DNA from: Granulosicoccus sp045106475
Lineage (GTDB): Bacteria > Pseudomonadota > Gammaproteobacteria > Granulosicoccales > Granulosicoccaceae
NCBI GenBank assembly: GCA_045106475.1
Contig: JBGCEO010000069.1
Span: forward strand, 19,821-83,820
Direction of reading: 5' to 3'
DNA: 64,000 nucleotides
Position numbers and translations under genes: made by a program. The notes beneath the pieces are model-generated. The model was not told the origin of the DNA. It ran no database searches and was given only the letters and a program-made list of their open reading frames with translations. Below, in pieces: positions 61,993 through 64,000 of the stretch (its first letter is position 1; each line of letters opens with the position of its first letter).

Positions 61993-62355
61993 TCAATCTG
62001 AAAACCGATCAAGCACTTCAGCTAGCTGGGCAGCTTGAAACGGCTTTTCAAGATAAGCACAGGATCCATATTCGGCAGCGCGGAAACGTAAACCAGGTTC
62101 TTTGCTGGCCGTAATAAATATGATGGGCGTGCTGCCAAACTCGCCTGACGCACGAACACGATCTGCCACAACGAATCCATCTCCGCCGGGTAGATTAATA
62201 TCCAGCAGGATCACCTCTGGTTGACAACTCACTGCAGCCTTCATTGCATAAACAGCATCAGCCACAGAGTCCACTTCATAGCCCATTGATTGAAGACGCA
62301 GTGCTAAAGCTTGCGAAATTTTTTTATCGTCCTCTACGAGCAATATTTTTTGCAT
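61993..62355 (-). CDS. Single-domain response regulator (paralogue)
   Basis: 120 residues from ATG 62355; an upstream in-frame start adds 11 residues of low-complexity sequence and is less likely. Receiver domain only: Asp9-Asp10, phosphoacceptor Asp52 in LLDINLPGGDG, switch Thr in FITAS and Lys in LEKPF. It shares the ILLVEDD start and the ALALRLQS-like helix with its neighbour (ALKIRLQS), pointing to tandem duplication. No kinase is nearby. Confidence 0.9.
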   Translation of the reverse strand: MQKILLVEDDKKISQALALRLQSMGYEVDSVADAVYAMKAAVSCQPEVILLDINLPGGDGFVVADRVRASGEFGSTPIIFITASKEPGLRFRAAEYGSCAYLEKPFQAAQLAEVLDRFSD

Positions 62356-62451
62356 GATTTTTATATTTTTGATGAAGCATCTGGGCAACGGAAGTCGCAG
62401 CTTGTGCAGCCAACTTATAAAAGCCTGGTTGAAATCGCCATGTTAACCGTA

Positions 62452-62468
62452 CGTTAGTTGAGCTAACG
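62452..62468. repeat. Inverted repeat upstream of the response regulator
   Basis: CGTTAG and CTAACG separated by five bases, 97 bases before the start of the regulator at 62355, in the 237-base gap between that gene and the Nudix gene. It may be an operator; it has no U-run. Nothing else is apparent in the gap. Confidence 0.35.
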
Positions 62469-62625
62469 GCGTAACCCGACAATGTATGAGCCCAGTGGCT
62501 TACCAGGTCACAGATTCAGAGGGTTACATGGGATCAGATTGAGCAATGGCTCAATTCTATTGTGTCTACCTGCGCACCTTAGAGGTAGTCGGACTCACCT
62601 AAGCACCACAATAGAGATAGCCAAT

Positions 62626-63216
62626 TTAAGATCTTTTTAACTTAAGCCACTGTAACGCGATAATACTCAGCGCATTGCGAATCACTCGCGTGTCTAACAT
62701 CTCAATGGCCGTATCTGCCGATACAATCTTGACGAGGATATCTTCATCCTCTTCAGCCAGGCCATGCGTTCCACCTATATGCGATAAATCAGTCTCGGCG
62801 AAGTAGACAAAGACCTCCTCTGAACTAGCGCCCGGGCTTGCCAGATAGTGTGAAATCAGTTCAACTTTATCCAATTCGATTCCTGCCTCCTCTCTGGATT
62901 CTCTTATGGCAACTTCTGACGGGCTCTCGTCCGTGTCAATCATGCCGGCAATTATTTCGGTCATCCACGGATCGGGCTTTTGATACATCGCACCAATGCG
63001 AAACTGCTCGACCAAGGCAACCTCATCGGTTTTCGGATCATACGGCAGCACACCCACTACATTGCCACGCACGAAAACTTCCCGTTCAATAACGGGTGAA
63101 GACTCCCCGGAGTGCCAGTCATGTTTAAATTGCACAGAATCGATCTGATAAAAACCTGAATATCGAGTGTCTCTTGATTCCAGGCTCCATTGGCGACTTT
63201 TAGCATTAGCGTTCAT
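62626..63216 (-). CDS. nudF: Nudix hydrolase, ADP-ribose pyrophosphatase type
   Basis: 196 residues from ATG 63216, preceded by GAGGGG. The Nudix box is complete: GMIDTDESPSEVAIRESREE followed by AGIEL, and the downstream PGASSEEVFVYFAETDLS matches the ADP-ribose pyrophosphatase (NudF) group. It hydrolyses ADP-ribose or ADP-sugars to AMP and a sugar phosphate. It begins ten bases after the kdsB stop. Confidence 0.88.
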   Translation of the reverse strand: MNANAKSRQWSLESRDTRYSGFYQIDSVQFKHDWHSGESSPVIEREVFVRGNVVGVLPYDPKTDEVALVEQFRIGAMYQKPDPWMTEIIAGMIDTDESPSEVAIRESREEAGIELDKVELISHYLASPGASSEEVFVYFAETDLSHIGGTHGLAEEDEDILVKIVSADTAIEMLDTRVIRNALSIIALQWLKLKRS

Positions 63217-63226
63217 AACAATCCCC

Positions 63227-64000
63227 TCAACTCCCGGTTTGAAAATCACCTGGTTTAGAAAAATGTTCAGCCAATATCTTTTCCAACACGGGCACGTCGT
63301 CAGGATGATCGACCCCTCGCGAATCGCTAAGCTCTACCTGCCCTGCATGAATGCGCCCACCATGGTAGAGCACACGTAACTGCTCAAGCTGCTCTTCACG
63401 CTCCAATTCACAATGAGGCAATGATGTGTAACGCGACAGATACCCACATCGATAAGCGTAGATTCCAATATGTAAAAAAGCCTGCGGAAAAGAATCGGTT
63501 TCAGCAGGATTGTTCTGCGAATCACGTCGACGCGTAGGTATTGCTGCTCGACTGAAGTACAAGGCCATGTCACGGTGATCCCGCACAACTTTCACCCGGT
63601 TTGTGTTGTTGTAGTCCTCACTGGATGCTATCGGCATACACAAGGTAGCCATCTCTGCATCGGCATGGCGCATAAGGTTGCTAGCCAGCAAATCCAGATG
63701 ATGAGCAGGTGTTGCAGGTTCATCTCCTTGAAGCCCAACTATCACGGTCTCTTCAGACCAACCGCGTTTAACAGCTACCTCTGCAATTCTGTCGGTGCCG
63801 CTCGGGTGGTTTGCATCAGTCATCTCAACTTCAATGCCAGCCTCATCGCACACCCTGCGAATTCGCTCATCATCTGTCGCCACAACTATCAAACTCGCGT
63901 TGGACTCCTGCGCTCGCATTGCCGTGTGCAGGATCATCGGCTGAGCATTGATCAAATGCAGTGGTTTGCCCGGAAACCTGTTTGATGCATATCGCGCCGG
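63227..64000 (-). CDS. kdsB: CMP-KDO synthetase (5' end outside window)
   Basis: 258 residues are visible and the frame is open to the window edge, where it reads PARYASNRFPGKPLHLI, the nucleotide-binding start of KdsB; only a few N-terminal residues are missing. Other family parts are ATDDERI, GLQGDEPATPA and HIGIYAYR. It makes CMP-KDO for the inner core of lipopolysaccharide, confirming an outer-membrane organism. Confidence 0.95.
   Translation of the reverse strand, partial: PARYASNRFPGKPLHLINAQPMILHTAMRAQESNASLIVVATDDERIRRVCDEAGIEVEMTDANHPSGTDRIAEVAVKRGWSEETVIVGLQGDEPATPAHHLDLLASNLMRHADAEMATLCMPIASSEDYNNTNRVKVVRDHRDMALYFSRAAIPTRRRDSQNNPAETDSFPQAFLHIGIYAYRCGYLSRYTSLPHCELEREEQLEQLRVLYHGGRIHAGQVELSDSRGVDHPDDVPVLEKILAEHFSKPGDFQTGS

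Overview
The window is chromosomal DNA of a gammaproteobacterium. The evidence is the order thrS-infC-rpmI-rplT-pheS-pheT-ihfA-MerR-tRNA-Pro, the pairs clpS-clpA, mnmA-hflD and purB-roxA, a System I cytochrome c maturation operon, and acnB. Base composition is moderate and even, and I found no insertion sequence, prophage or CRISPR array. The genus cannot be fixed from sequence reading alone; a marine, exopolysaccharide-producing lineage would fit.

Layout. 1-7.4 kb: the end of an unknown gene, a small XRE regulator, then a minus-strand ccm operon (ccmA, B, C, D, E, F, G, H) with a DUF1285 gene in front; ccmI is not next to it. 7.5-17.8 kb: a minus-strand run of serS, a long-chain-type acyl-CoA synthetase, a branched-chain-amino-acid-type ABC importer (livG, H, M, K, F), a PaaK-like CoA ligase and a YciA-like thioesterase. 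Together these look like uptake plus CoA activation of an organic acid. 17.9-22.6 kb: crcB, two small conserved genes, infA, and clpS-clpA with a strong terminator.

22.9-41.1 kb: an exopolysaccharide region. A tightly overlapping minus-strand operon of ten genes encodes an export lipoprotein, a chain-length protein, a CpsD-like protein with degenerate nucleotide-binding motifs, an outer-membrane barrel, two glycosyltransferases, two different deacetylase-type proteins, a flippase and an O-antigen-ligase-type protein. The priming sugar transferase, a membrane J-domain protein, a nucleotide-sugar dehydrogenase, an epimerase and a YdcF-like protein flank it. The set resembles exosortase (PEP-CTERM) associated EPS loci, but no exosortase or PEP-CTERM substrate lies in the window.

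41.2-49.2 kb: a LysR regulator, mnmA, hflD, acnB, uvrB and tRNA-Asn. 49.4-58.5 kb: an unknown gene, tRNA-Pro and the translation cluster read leftwards from thrS to the MerR gene. Three control devices can be read here: a thrS leader with two tandem hairpins that present threonine anticodons (CGU and UGU), an infC start at the rare codon ATT, and an intrinsic terminator between rplT and pheS. 58.6-64 kb: tRNA-Val, purB overlapping roxA, two orphan single-domain response regulators, a Nudix hydrolase and the 3' part of kdsB, which runs off the window.

The thrS leader is the most striking finding. The degenerate CpsD-like protein and the transporter plus CoA-ligase cluster come next.
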